This document shows, one piece after another, positions 8,361 through 17,350 of a stretch of 64,000 nt of DNA. The translations under genes and the position numbers were made by a program. A model generated the notes under the pieces. The model had not been told where the DNA came from, made no database searches, and was given only the letters and a program-made list of their open reading frames with translations. The stretch covers positions 620,001 to 684,000 of the forward strand of contig NZ_WMDQ01000002.1 of NCBI RefSeq assembly GCF_009707955.1, given 5' to 3'. The first letter of the stretch is position 1. Each line of letters starts with the position of its first letter. Origin of the DNA: Flavobacterium sp. LC2016-13 (lineage in GTDB: Bacteria; Bacteroidota; Bacteroidia; Flavobacteriales; Flavobacteriaceae).

Positions 8361-8786
8361 ATGGGAGATTTAAAAAACCAGGCAGAAAACACTTCTTCAT
8401 CTGCCGATAATACGCCAAAAGTAACAGGAATTGGCGGTATTTTCTTTTTTACAGATAATCCGAAAGAAACGAGAGATTGGTACGCGAAAAATTTAGGATT
8501 TGAGACCAATGATTGGGGCTCAACTTTTGAATCCAGAAACCTGACTAAACCTGAAGAAATAGAATCTACGCAATGGAGTCCTTTCAAAAAAGGAGATGAA
8601 TACTTCTCGCCTTCCAAAAAAGATTTTATGATTAATTACAGAGTTCAGAATATTGAAGGACTTGTAAACAAACTAAAAGAAAACGGAGTAACGATTCTTG
8701 ATGATATTGCCACGTACGATTACGGAAAATTTGTGCATATTATGGATGCAGATGGCAATAAAATAGAACTTTGGGAACCAGCTTAA
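8361..8786 (+). CDS. VOC family protein
   Basis: This 141-residue protein has a short polar N-terminal extension, then a VOC module from about 22 (GIGGIFFFTDNPKETRDWYAKN) to the end (HIMDADGNKIELWEPA). Conserved N-terminal and C-terminal Glu/His positions suggest a bound metal is possible, but the reaction is unknown. It lies 31 nt after the S41 gene and 24 nt before a GNAT gene, as part of a same-strand run from the MarR gene. Confidence 0.85.
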   Translation: MGDLKNQAENTSSSADNTPKVTGIGGIFFFTDNPKETRDWYAKNLGFETNDWGSTFESRNLTKPEEIESTQWSPFKKGDEYFSPSKKDFMINYRVQNIEGLVNKLKENGVTILDDIATYDYGKFVHIMDADGNKIELWEPA

Positions 8787-8810
8787 TACGTCATAAACAA
8801 ATATAGAAAT

Positions 8811-9263
8811 ATGGAATTAGTTGAATTAAGTTTTGATGACTATTTTATTACCACAGATCGCAATAAAATGGACATTGTGGCTATTCATGATTTTTTATCA
8901 AAATATTCAGGCTGGAGCGACAATATTCCGTTTGAAAGAGTAAAAACTTCTATTGAGAATTCTTTAAATTTTGGAGTTTTTCATAACGATAAACAAATTG
9001 GATTTGCGAGGGTAATTTCAGATTTTTCGACAATTGCATATTTGGGTGATATTTATGTTTTAGAAGAATATCGTGGAAAAGGGATTTCGAAAAAACTCAT
9101 GGATACTGTGATACAACATCCAAATCTGCAAGGATTAAGAAGATGGATTTTACTAACTTCTACTGCTGATTGGTTATATGAAAAATATGGTTTTAATAAG
9201 TTGCCTAAGCCGGAAATTTATATGGAGTTATTTAATCCTAACATTTATAAGTCTTTAGAATAA
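8811..9263 (+). CDS. GNAT family N-acetyltransferase
   Basis: This 150-residue GNAT protein has YVLEEYRGKGISKKLMD (about 83-99), the acetyl-CoA loop R-G-K-G-I, and a final LYEKYGFNKLPKPEIYMEL. That ending is typical of the GNAT subgroup annotated as general acetyltransferases in Bacteroidota. Substrate not predictable. It is 24 nt after the VOC gene and 43 nt before a methyltransferase gene. Confidence 0.85.
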   Translation: MELVELSFDDYFITTDRNKMDIVAIHDFLSKYSGWSDNIPFERVKTSIENSLNFGVFHNDKQIGFARVISDFSTIAYLGDIYVLEEYRGKGISKKLMDTVIQHPNLQGLRRWILLTSTADWLYEKYGFNKLPKPEIYMELFNPNIYKSLE

Positions 9264-9306
9264 AAAAAAGAATTAAATTTGAATGTAGTATTAGTAATAT
9301 AAAGAT

Positions 9307-10179
9307 ATGAAAAAAGATAAAACAAGTCGTACAGCGCAATATATGGCTCTTTTTAGAGCATTAGAAACAGAACGTGATTCAACCGATCAATTATTTTCAG
9401 ATTCTTATGCAATCCATTTTCTTGAAGCTAAATTGAGATTTGCTGCACGTATGTCCAAATATTCAATTATTAGAAAATATATTAGTAAAAAAATTCAAAA
9501 GAAAATTCCGGGAGCATTTTCTTCAGGAATTGCCAGAACAAAATACATTGATGATTTATTAAAACAATCCATTTCTAATGGAGTAAAACAAGTAATAATT
9601 TTAGGTGCCGGTTTTGATACAAGGGCATTAAGGCTTGATTTTTTGAAATCTGTTCCGGTAATAGAAATTGATCATCCGAACACATCAAATTTTAAAACTG
9701 TAACCTATCAAAAAAGTATTGGCAGTCTTCCTGAAAACATTGCTTTTTATCAAATAGATTTTAATAAACAAAGTCTTGACGAATTAGCAATTGAGCACAA
9801 TTTTGATTTTAGTAAGCCTACAACCATTATTTGGGAAGGCGTAACGAATTATTTAACTGAAACTGCCATAAAAAGAACATTTAGCTTTATTTCAAATTTT
9901 CCAAAAGACAGCTACGTTATTTTTACTTATGTTCACAAAAAAATACTCGAAAATCCGGGTTCATTTTTAGGGGGCAAAAAACTATTGAAAGATCTTGATA
10001 AACTTGAAGAAAAATGGACTTTTGGTTTTCTGCCGGAAGAATTACCGGATTATTTAAAACAGTTTAATATGAGTCTTATAGAAGATAAAGGCGCTCTGGA
10101 ATACCGTGAAATCTATCTACCAAACCGACCTGAAAAAGGATATGAGTTTTACAGAGTTGCTATGGCAATAAAACAATAA
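9307..10179 (+). CDS. class I SAM-dependent methyltransferase (LCM-like)
   Basis: This 290-residue protein carries RTAQYMALFRALE at the N-terminus, the SAM-binding QVIILGAGFDTRALRL (about 95-110), EIDHPNT, and WEGVTNYLTE (about 178-187). This is the leucine-carboxyl-methyltransferase-like family (TIGR00027 type). Bacterial members are annotated as O-methyltransferases with unknown acceptors; some sit in natural-product clusters, but nothing of that kind is nearby. Last gene of the same-strand run before a two-way terminator. Confidence 0.87.
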   Translation: MKKDKTSRTAQYMALFRALETERDSTDQLFSDSYAIHFLEAKLRFAARMSKYSIIRKYISKKIQKKIPGAFSSGIARTKYIDDLLKQSISNGVKQVIILGAGFDTRALRLDFLKSVPVIEIDHPNTSNFKTVTYQKSIGSLPENIAFYQIDFNKQSLDELAIEHNFDFSKPTTIIWEGVTNYLTETAIKRTFSFISNFPKDSYVIFTYVHKKILENPGSFLGGKKLLKDLDKLEEKWTFGFLPEELPDYLKQFNMSLIEDKGALEYREIYLPNRPEKGYEFYRVAMAIKQ

Positions 10180-10210
10180 GTAAGAATATAAGAAGCAAGA
10201 TGCAAGATAA

Positions 10211-10236
10211 AGCTCGATTATTTCTAATCGAGTTTT
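10211..10236. terminator. bidirectional terminator
   Basis: Stem CTCGATTA / TAATCGAG (10213-10220 with 10225-10232) between convergent methyltransferase and VOC genes, with a T-run on the plus side. Part of the T-run overlaps the VOC stop region. Confidence 0.75.
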
Positions 10237-10633
10237 ACATTCCCGGCCAATATAAAAAGTTGAATTTATGACCATCAGGATCAGCAAAACCAAAAGTATA
10301 ACCTTGTTGAAAATTTTCCGGATCTGAGAATATTGTTCCACCTATTTTTTTAATTTTTTCAAACCATTGATCAACCTCTTCCCTGCTGTCTGCAGATAAA
10401 GAAAAAATAGTTTCGTTTTCAATTTTAGTATTGGCTAATTTGCCTTTTAAAGCCGTTTTTTCAAATCTTTCGGCGGTAAAAAAGTTAATTATAAAATTGT
10501 TTTCAGCAAATATGAAACTTACCAATTCGTCGGTTTCTTTTCCGTTTTGTTTGAAACCCAAATCAGAATAAAACTGAATTGTTTTTTGTAAATCATGCGA
10601 AACGAGGTTTCCCCATATTAATCTAATTTTCAT
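10235..10633 (-). CDS. VOC family protein
   Basis: This 132-residue single VOC module begins IRLIWGNLVSHDLQKTIQFYSDLGF and ends FGFADPDGHKFNFLYWPG. The family includes glyoxalases, bleomycin-type resistance proteins and PhnB-like proteins; the ADPDGHKFNF ending is the common form. Monocistronic, convergent with the methyltransferase gene. Function otherwise unknown. Confidence 0.85.
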   Translation of the reverse strand: MKIRLIWGNLVSHDLQKTIQFYSDLGFKQNGKETDELVSFIFAENNFIINFFTAERFEKTALKGKLANTKIENETIFSLSADSREEVDQWFEKIKKIGGTIFSDPENFQQGYTFGFADPDGHKFNFLYWPGM

Positions 10634-10766
10634 AACTTTAGTTTTTTAATGTATGATTTAACTAAGTTAAGAATTTTAAATTTATATAATATCTTACAAA
10701 CACCTTTTACTAACCTAATATTAAGGAGATTAATTATTATATTCGTTGAGAAACAGACTTAAACCT

Positions 10767-11216
10767 ATGCATAATAAAAATATAAAGAGAATTTTATCTA
10801 CAGCCGGAATATTGCTTTTCTTTCTTCCGTTTTTTCAAATGTGTTCCGATAGCTCTCTTAAAACTAGAAATCTGGTTTTTAAAAGTCAATCAGATTCTAG
10901 AAATCAATTAGAAAAAAACAGAGATTTTGAACAAGCTAAAAAAAGTGCAACTTTAACGGGTTATGATTTAGCTTTAAATTTTGAAATTTCGGTGTTGTCT
11001 ATATTTACAGTAATCATGTTTCTAAATTTTATCATTTGGGTTTTTACATTTCAAAATTTCGAAATAGGAATTCTTACGTTTTTAAATGCCTTATTATCGT
11101 TGGTTGCTTTTATCATTTTGGTTTCGATAATTCCCTTTGGACAACTGAGATATGGAATATTTTTATTTCAATTAAATTCTTTACTTCTCTGTTATTTTGT
11201 TTTTAAAAAAGAATAA
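10767..11216 (+). CDS. membrane protein of unknown function
   Basis: About 149 residues from the ATG at 10767. An upstream in-frame TTG at 10746 is less likely. One hydrophobic N-terminal segment (ILSTAGILLFFLPFFQMC) is followed by a polar stretch of about 55 residues containing LTGYDLALN, then three closely spaced membrane helices to the C-terminus, ending in a FKKE anchor. I recognise no family. A serine hydrolase gene follows on the same strand. Confidence 0.65.
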   Translation: MHNKNIKRILSTAGILLFFLPFFQMCSDSSLKTRNLVFKSQSDSRNQLEKNRDFEQAKKSATLTGYDLALNFEISVLSIFTVIMFLNFIIWVFTFQNFEIGILTFLNALLSLVAFIILVSIIPFGQLRYGIFLFQLNSLLLCYFVFKKE

Positions 11217-11271
11217 AAAAGCGGCTACGTTAAACAAAACTAATATGTATGACTTTGAAAAACTTACATTT

Positions 11272-12381
11272 ATGAAAATCAAATTTTTTATTTTATTGAT
11301 ACTGATTCTTTCTCGTAATTCTGTTTTAGCTCAGGATAAAAAGACCGAAATTATTAGCTTTCTCAAAAAAGAAATGGGCGAAAAAAAAATCCCGGGTTGT
11401 CAGTTGGTTGTCCTTAAAAATAATAAAATCCTATTCTCTGAAGCGCTTGGTATTGCTAATGTACCGTTTTCAATACCTGTAAAAAAGAATACCATTTTTT
11501 CTATAAATTCTATCTCCAAAGTTTTTGCCTCAGTTGCTGTGATGCAATTGCAAGAGCAAAATAAACTTAATATTAATGATCCTATTTCGCGTTATATAGA
11601 TTCTATTCCTGAAAATTGGAAAAAAATAACCATCAAACAATTAATGAGCCATACATCCGGACTTCCTGATATTGAGGATGAAAAAGGTTTGATTGGAGAT
11701 AAAGGACAAGATTCGGCCTGGGCAAAAGTCAAAAAGTTACCATTGCAAGCCGAAATTGGCGAAAAGTTTAATTATAATGCCACCAACTATTATATTTTGC
11801 AACGTATTATTGAAAAATGCAGTGCAACAACCTTTGAAAAATTTGTCCGCAAAAATCAGTTTGATGTAGTAGGAATGAAACAAATATATTATGGAAATTC
11901 TTATGATGTAATTGAAAATAAATGCCCGACTTATAGCTATTATAATCAGGACAAAATAACGAATGAATATATCAAAGGCAACAAATTAAAGGAAACATAC
12001 GAAGAATTCCCGTCAAAAATGATAACCGATGCCGGTGCATTTACAACTGCTGAAGAAATAGCAAAATGGATCATTGGCCTGCAATCGGGTAAACTTCTTA
12101 AAAAAAATGAAGATATTAATACGATTTGGGAGCCTGTAAAACTGAACAATGGATCTTATGATGGTTTTGGTGGACTTTTAAATGCGTATGCTTTGGGGTG
12201 GCCAGTTATTACCAGACAAAACCACCCTGCAGTTGCACCTCTTGGCGGTGGACGCGCAGCCTTTATTATTTATCCAAAAGATAATCTTACGATCATTTTT
12301 TTTACAAATCTAACTGGTGTTTCTCCGGAAGAAATCATTGAAAAAATGGCTCGATTTTATATTCCGGATATTGGGAATTAG
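11272..12381 (+). CDS. secreted serine hydrolase, beta-lactamase class C fold
   Basis: The ATG at 11272 is preferred over the TTG at 11197 because a signal peptide (MKIKFFILLILILSRNSVLAQ) begins there, giving 369 residues. The nucleophile motif is SISK (Ser80, Lys83). The second motif reads YNA (Tyr168) rather than Y-x-N. The third, LGGGRAAF, replaces KTG/HTG. This is the esterase/peptidase-like branch of the beta-lactamase superfamily rather than an evident antibiotic-hydrolysing enzyme. Periplasmic; substrate unknown. Confidence 0.85.
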   Translation: MKIKFFILLILILSRNSVLAQDKKTEIISFLKKEMGEKKIPGCQLVVLKNNKILFSEALGIANVPFSIPVKKNTIFSINSISKVFASVAVMQLQEQNKLNINDPISRYIDSIPENWKKITIKQLMSHTSGLPDIEDEKGLIGDKGQDSAWAKVKKLPLQAEIGEKFNYNATNYYILQRIIEKCSATTFEKFVRKNQFDVVGMKQIYYGNSYDVIENKCPTYSYYNQDKITNEYIKGNKLKETYEEFPSKMITDAGAFTTAEEIAKWIIGLQSGKLLKKNEDINTIWEPVKLNNGSYDGFGGLLNAYALGWPVITRQNHPAVAPLGGGRAAFIIYPKDNLTIIFFTNLTGVSPEEIIEKMARFYIPDIGN

Positions 12382-12398
12382 AAAAAAGCAGAATCTCA

Positions 12399-12433
12399 AA
12401 AAAAAGCCGTTTCAATTGAAACGGCTTTTTTTT
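12399..12433. terminator. bidirectional terminator
   Basis: Perfect 20-bp palindrome GCCGTTTCAATTGAAACGGC (12406-12425) flanked by A and T runs, between convergent serine hydrolase and PQQ-propeller genes. Confidence 0.9.
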
Positions 12434-13631
12434 ATTGAATTTTCTTTACAAATGCGCTATAAACATTATCACTAATGGAGGTTCGCAGATAAACTTCGTT
12501 TTCATCTTTTGTTTTAAACTCAAATTGAATTAAAGCAGCATCAGAATAATAAAATAAAGAATTATCATCACTTGTAAATTCAAGATTTGAAATAGGTTTG
12601 GTCGTTAATTTTGCATCAAATGCAATTTCACCATTTGTTAAGTCTAATTGAAAAAGTTTTGCTTTACGGGTATATCCCCAAACATTATCACTTTCTTCAA
12701 CTATATATTCGACATTATCGCCTTGAAAATCAGTTTTCCAAAGCTGAGTTCCTGTTTTTGAATCCAGAGCGTATACAGAAGAAACTTCTGTGCCTTGTGC
12801 CCCAAAATAGACTTTTTTGTCTTTGCAAAATATACGTTCCTTGATATTCGATTGATTTTCAGCTAATTTAAATTGCCATAAAATATCCAGTTTATCAGGG
12901 CTTAAGGCAAAAACTATATCTTTTTCATTTGCTATAAATATGTTTTCACCATCTGTTACAGGTTTTCCGTGTATAGGTTCCTCAAATGTTTTTTGGCTAA
13001 GAAGTTTTCCTGTATTTGCTTCAAAACTATACAAAGAGTTACCACTTTGGGTAAAAATTTTGTTGTCAAAATAAAGCACCGGAATATCATTATTTGTAGA
13101 TTCCAGCTTATAATTCCATATTAAACTACCATCTTTTGTATCAAGAGCGTAAATATTACCATTTTGAGTCGTTATAAACAGTTTTCCATCATTTATAACT
13201 GGTACTTGATCTTTTAATACAATTTGATCTGTAACATTACCAATTCTTGATTTCCAAAAAGCAGTACCGGTTTGGTTATCAATGGCAAAGATTTCACCGT
13301 TAATAAACGGAACGTAAATAACGCCATCATTTAGTGTTATTTTATTGGCGCACATTTCAGTAAAAGCATCTTTAGCTTTTACAGTCCAGGCAATTTGCTC
13401 AGATTCTAAATCAAATGAAAAAAAGGTGCCGTCGTAATCATAAATTAAAATTAATGCTTCGTCTAACGGAACTTTTGCAACAGGTTTTGTGGCTTTATTA
13501 GAGACGATATCATTAGTGCTTAAATCTTTATTGTTAGAATAAATATTTTTACCTGGTTTTGAGATCGTTGCCGTTTGCCCAAAGATATTTATAACAGTAA
13601 ATACAAATAAAAGAGTTATTAGTTTTTTCAT
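12432..13631 (-). CDS. secreted PQQ-like beta-propeller protein
   Basis: This 399-residue protein has a signal peptide (about 18 residues, ending IFGQ). It then has repeated propeller blades with the PQQ-repeat core: IYALDTKDGSLIWNYKL, LYSFEANTGKLLSQ, VYALDSKTGTQLWKTDF and FAIDNQTGTAFWKSRIG. About seven blades fit residues 60-395. The family includes BamB-like scaffolds and quinoprotein-like proteins; no catalytic dehydrogenase residues or partner domains are evident. Probably periplasmic. Confidence 0.85.
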   Translation of the reverse strand: MKKLITLLFVFTVINIFGQTATISKPGKNIYSNNKDLSTNDIVSNKATKPVAKVPLDEALILIYDYDGTFFSFDLESEQIAWTVKAKDAFTEMCANKITLNDGVIYVPFINGEIFAIDNQTGTAFWKSRIGNVTDQIVLKDQVPVINDGKLFITTQNGNIYALDTKDGSLIWNYKLESTNNDIPVLYFDNKIFTQSGNSLYSFEANTGKLLSQKTFEEPIHGKPVTDGENIFIANEKDIVFALSPDKLDILWQFKLAENQSNIKERIFCKDKKVYFGAQGTEVSSVYALDSKTGTQLWKTDFQGDNVEYIVEESDNVWGYTRKAKLFQLDLTNGEIAFDAKLTTKPISNLEFTSDDNSLFYYSDAALIQFEFKTKDENEVYLRTSISDNVYSAFVKKIQ

Positions 13632-13922
13632 TTTAAAATTTGGGGTTTTATGATTTGATTTCTTTTATAGCAATAAATTTGCCAAACAATAATATCTATG
13701 TCAAATGTAGTAAAAAAATATTACAGGATTTTAGAAGTTATAACGTCTTTAAGTTCAAAAAAAGTAATAAACAGAAAAGAAAAGCTTTTAAATAATTTCT
13801 TATATTCGATTGAAGAATAGTCAACTAATTGTTTAAAGCTAACTAAAAAAAGTTGTATTAATGCCATTTATGGCAAGTATAAGAGAATTAGCTATCAACA
13901 GAAAAACTGTTATAAAAGAAAA
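13632..13922. other. intergenic region with a small palindrome
   Basis: 290 bp between divergent genes. It contains a palindrome TGCCATTTATGGCA (13862-13875) 48 bp before the GNAT gene. A 40-codon ORF at 13698-13820 (plus strand, begins MSNVVKKYYRIL, Lys-rich) has no supporting signal. Confidence 0.5.
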
Positions 13923-14444
13923 ATGAACAGGAACTTTCAAACTTTTCCAATATTGATTACCGAAAGGTTTACGCTTCGAAAAATTTCAAAAAGTGATTCC
14001 GAAGAAATATTGCAATTGCGATCGGACATAGAAATAAATAAATTTCTTGGCAGGAAACCAAGCAAAACATTACAAGATGCTTTAAATTTCATCAACAGTA
14101 TAATTGAAAATGAAAGTGATGAACTTTTTTATTGGGCAATTACAAAAACTGGTGAGGATAAACTAATTGGTACAATTTGTTTATTTGAGTTTTTAGTCGA
14201 TTTAAAAAAATGTGAAATCGGATATGAGCTTCTTACTGAATATCAGAATCAGGGAATTATGATTGAAGTTGCAAAGAAGGTTTTAGAATATGCAATTAAT
14301 GCGCTTAGACTAAAAACGATAGATGCACAAACGCATAAAGATAATCAAAGCTCAACTAAACTTCTTTTAAAATTGAATTTTAAGAAATTGGATGATGTAG
14401 TTGAAAATAATCCAAATCTTATTTTGTTTCGATTGATAATTTAA
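13923..14444 (+). CDS. GNAT acetyltransferase, RimJ/RimL type
   Basis: This 173-residue protein begins with ILITERFTLRKISKSDSEEILQ, the start of the RimJ/RimL branch. It then has KCEIGYELLTEYQNQGIMIEVAKKVLEY, where the usual QGxG/A loop reads QNQGIM, and NQSSTKLLLKLNFKKL as motif B. This branch acetylates protein N-termini or antibiotics. The acetyl-CoA loop is slightly degenerate. A tandem AGAGTTGTAAAAAA-like direct repeat lies just after the stop. Confidence 0.83.
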   Translation: MNRNFQTFPILITERFTLRKISKSDSEEILQLRSDIEINKFLGRKPSKTLQDALNFINSIIENESDELFYWAITKTGEDKLIGTICLFEFLVDLKKCEIGYELLTEYQNQGIMIEVAKKVLEYAINALRLKTIDAQTHKDNQSSTKLLLKLNFKKLDDVVENNPNLILFRLII

Positions 14445-14486
14445 GCAGAGTTGTAAAAAAAGAGTTGTAAAAAATATAAGAACAAA

Positions 14487-14522
14487 AAAAACTCCAAAGT
14501 CTTATGATTTTGGAGTTTTTAC
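14487..14522. terminator. bidirectional terminator
   Basis: Stem ACTCCAAA (14491-14498) / TTTGGAGT (14509-14516), with A-run before and T-run after, between convergent GNAT and XRE genes. Confidence 0.88.
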
Positions 14523-14533
14523 TTTTTAAAGAT

Positions 14534-14929
14534 TTATTTTTCTTTTATTATTTTCTCTAAATATTCGACTTTATCTTTTTCAGCCTGAACTAAACGTTCG
14601 TAAAGTTCTACAACTTTATCAAGCGGATTAAAGCTAGGTTGGATATTGATTGCGTTTAATGTTGAATTGTCATGGCTATTAAATGTATTATTGATAACAC
14701 TTAATAAGATTTCATCATTATAGTTTTTAATAGCTTCTGCGCTTACACCAAGTACTTTTGCAATTTCAGCCAGTTTTGAATCATCTATAGTTTCGCTGTT
14801 TTCAATAGCAGAAATCGCTTGCTGGCTAGTGCCTAAAGCTTGCGCCAATGCTTCCTGTTTCATATCGCGAAGTTCACGAATGCGGCTTATGTTTCTTCCG
14901 ATATGTTTTGGTTTTGTTATTGTGCTCAT
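14534..14929 (-). CDS. XRE family helix-turn-helix regulator
   Basis: This 131-residue protein has a Cro/C1-type HTH at about 12-66 (ISRIRELRDMKQEALAQALG, then TSQQAISAIENSE) and a C-terminal helix ending VVELYERLVQAEKDKVEYLEKI, a probable coiled coil for dimerisation. There is no catalytic domain. It is the first gene of the plus-side border of a block of minus-strand orphan genes reaching the tRNA-Val. Target unknown. Confidence 0.88.
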   Translation of the reverse strand: MSTITKPKHIGRNISRIRELRDMKQEALAQALGTSQQAISAIENSETIDDSKLAEIAKVLGVSAEAIKNYNDEILLSVINNTFNSHDNSTLNAINIQPSFNPLDKVVELYERLVQAEKDKVEYLEKIIKEK

Positions 14930-15109
14930 AATTCAAAGATAATAATTAAGTATAAAAAACAGGAACTGTAAAAAACATAATTTAAAATGTAAACTACAGA
15001 TGTTGATGGGGGCTTGAGACAAAAATACAATTTTTCTTATAAGTATTGTGTTTTCCTTTTGTCGGATTTCCGGTTATAGACATTAAACTAGCTATTTGTA
15101 AAGCCTCCG

Positions 15110-15808
15110 TTAATTGTAGTTTTTTTGTTTTGTTATTTCAGAAATGTAATTTTTTAAATTTTCACTTTCTTTATTTTGTAACAAGGATAAATAATGGGTT
15201 AATAGTTCTTTGTCGTTTAAAATTTCATGAATGACATATAGACATCCCATTTTATGATGTTCATCATCAATAGTTTCCCATGAAATTTTTATTATTTTTT
15301 TTATGTCCGAATAACCAAGTTTTCCAAGTGTAATTAAAGCTAATCTTTTGGTATATTCATTTTTTTCATTGTAAAACACAAGCAATATTTCCTCAATTTC
15401 CTGAGTTAAAGAGCTAATTTTTTTAAATGAAGATACAAATTGAGATTTAGCATCGTCTAATTCAACTTTGTTAATCTTAGAAAGTGTTTTACTAAGATTT
15501 ATAAAATCATTTTTTTTAAGATTTCCTAGATTAGATAATTGTGATCCCGTTGAAAGCCATGCAATCATTCTGCCTCGATCCCAATTACGTGAAATTAGAT
15601 AAAGTAAATTTTCTTCATCTTCTTTATCTAAGTTTTTTATTAGATCTTTTTCTAATAACTCAGAATAAAAATCTTCAATTTCATTCCAGTCTGGATAACC
15701 TGCATCGTCAAATAAAAGCTCTTGAATATTTTGTTGAGAGTAATTTTCAGAAAGCCATTTTCTGAAATTAAAAACTAAGTCTTGTAGCTTTAGCTTAATG
15801 TCTTTCAT
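15110..15808 (-). CDS. HEAT-like helical protein of unknown function
   Basis: This 232-residue all-helical protein has no signal peptide. It carries WDRGRMIAWLS near residue 76 and a C-terminal half (about 135-215) that looks like HEAT/ARM repeats (EYTKRLALITLGKLGYSDIK, then HHKMGCLYVIHEIL). Small HEAT-like cytoplasmic proteins next to orphan genes are often immunity proteins of polymorphic toxins, but no toxin is nearby and this is only a suggestion. It lies 49 nt after the next minus-strand gene. Confidence 0.6.
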   Translation of the reverse strand: MKDIKLKLQDLVFNFRKWLSENYSQQNIQELLFDDAGYPDWNEIEDFYSELLEKDLIKNLDKEDEENLLYLISRNWDRGRMIAWLSTGSQLSNLGNLKKNDFINLSKTLSKINKVELDDAKSQFVSSFKKISSLTQEIEEILLVFYNEKNEYTKRLALITLGKLGYSDIKKIIKISWETIDDEHHKMGCLYVIHEILNDKELLTHYLSLLQNKESENLKNYISEITKQKNYN

Positions 15809-15856
15809 GAAATTATCGTTTAATTATATATCTGGAGCTGTATAATTTTTTATCTT

Positions 15857-16567
15857 TTAATCATTTAATAACTTTCCTATTCTTCTCATTTCTTTACTAT
15901 ATGCTTTTCTAAAATCAATTTGGTCGTAATTTGTCAATTCTTCCCAAACAATATTTATGGGGTTGTAATTGACGCCTTTAAAATCTGTTACAATTATGGG
16001 AAAATCAAAATTAGTTTCCAGATTCCAATTTATTTCTTTTTTAGAATTCATTTTTATTACCTGTCCAATATAAGCAACCAAATTATCATAAATTTCAGTC
16101 ATTGCTTTTACATTACCAAAATCAAAAACTAATTTTGATAATAAATCAAGGCTTTTTGTTGAATAATTTAATTGATTAATATCTGTTTCAAGAATTCTTG
16201 CTAAGTCTTTTTGTAATTGATCAACCTTATTTATTATAGAATTTTTATTTTTTGAATAAAATGACCAATGTTGAAAATTACTATTCCTGCCATTTTCCTT
16301 GTCCTCTTTCATTCGTTTGAGTTTGAACACGAAATTATCAAAATATTCTTTCTCAAATATTAGACCTTGCCCGCCCTTTTTCTGGTTCGCTTCTTGAATA
16401 TATAGTATTCTATTTCTACTAATTAAGAAAACTTGATTTAATATAAAATTTCCATTATCAAATTCTTCAGTAAGGAAATTTGTGTATTCTTCGTTCAATA
16501 TACCTTCTGAATTGACCAATTCAAAAGTTTCTGTTTTAGATAATTTTTCTATGTTTGGTTTTCCCAT
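15857..16567 (-). CDS. hypothetical protein
   Basis: This 236-residue cytoplasmic protein has no match I recognise. Features: Lys/Asn-rich composition, an N-terminal alpha/beta part with FILNQVFLISRNRILYIQEA, a central helical part with KLVFDFGNVKAMTEIYDNLVAY, and a C-terminal VWEELTNYDQIDFRKAYSKEMRRIG. Its very low GC resembles the flanking orphan genes. It is likely co-transcribed with the HEAT-like gene downstream. Confidence 0.55.
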   Translation of the reverse strand: MGKPNIEKLSKTETFELVNSEGILNEEYTNFLTEEFDNGNFILNQVFLISRNRILYIQEANQKKGGQGLIFEKEYFDNFVFKLKRMKEDKENGRNSNFQHWSFYSKNKNSIINKVDQLQKDLARILETDINQLNYSTKSLDLLSKLVFDFGNVKAMTEIYDNLVAYIGQVIKMNSKKEINWNLETNFDFPIIVTDFKGVNYNPINIVWEELTNYDQIDFRKAYSKEMRRIGKLLND

Positions 16568-16676
16568 AAAATATGAAGCAATTGTGTATAGGTTTTAAAA
16601 GAGTTAATTTAACTGTTTTAAAATTATTATGGCATAAATTAAAAAATGAAAAACGAAATTGAAATAATATATTATT

Positions 16677-17207
16677 CTAATAATTCCAATAAGTTTCCGG
16701 TGAAGAAGCCGTTGTGTTCATTTCACCATTAACTAGCATTTTTAAAAGTTTAAATGAATGCTGATATCTGTCTTTAACTTTTTCTATTCCTGATGATGAC
16801 TCCCATCCTGAGCTATTGACTGTTTTTTCAAATTCTTTTGAGTCGGTGAATTCCAATTTCCCATTTTCAAAAATTATATTCATGGCTCTTCTTCTCATTT
16901 CATGTAAATTAGAACCTGTTATATATTTGTCGGTTGATTCGATTTTTTCAATTATTATATCGATCAATTCAATTATTTGCGCTTTCCTTTCATCAGTAAT
17001 AATGAACTCTTCAAGTTCCATTGACATTCCGCCATATATAAGTGGCAATGATTGTATCGCTAATTCATATTTGAATTCATTAATCCATTCTATTGAGTCG
17101 AGTTTTTGAGTTTCAATTTCATTTATCAGGCATAATTGCATAGCTTCAACAAAGCCATGTTTTGCCCAAAATCCATTTTCTTTAATATTAACGAAACTGC
17201 TTGCCAT
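16677..17207 (-). CDS. hypothetical protein
   Basis: This 176-residue cytoplasmic protein begins with FVNIKENGFWAKHGFVEAMQLC. It has long helices (AQIIELIDIIIEKIESTDKY) and a C-terminal SSPETYWNY. I recognise no domain. It is the first of three minus-strand orphan genes next to the tRNA-Val, and a candidate immunity-type or orphan accessory protein only by context. The 109 bp after it shows no hairpin. Confidence 0.55.
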   Translation of the reverse strand: MASSFVNIKENGFWAKHGFVEAMQLCLINEIETQKLDSIEWINEFKYELAIQSLPLIYGGMSMELEEFIITDERKAQIIELIDIIIEKIESTDKYITGSNLHEMRRRAMNIIFENGKLEFTDSKEFEKTVNSSGWESSSGIEKVKDRYQHSFKLLKMLVNGEMNTTASSPETYWNY

Positions 17208-17323
17208 TTTCTATGTTACCTATTTGTGTGTTTTTACTAAGATAGAAAACTATTCTTTATAAACTATCAAATGAATTTTTAATGAATCTATACAGAAGCT
17301 GTAGAAAAATATAAAACAAAAAA

Positions 17324-17350
17324 ACTCCTTAATTTCTTAAGGAGTTTCTT
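17324..17350 (-). terminator. terminator downstream of tRNA-Val
   Basis: Stem ACTCCTTAA (17324-17332) / TTAAGGAGT (17337-17345), loop TTTC. Read on the minus strand it is followed by a long T-run, immediately beyond the tRNA 3' end. Confidence 0.85.

Noticed and set aside
13698..13820. 40-codon ORF MSNVVKKYYRILEV...
   Set aside because: No promoter or terminator pairs with it, and it is Lys-rich as expected by chance in AT-rich DNA.
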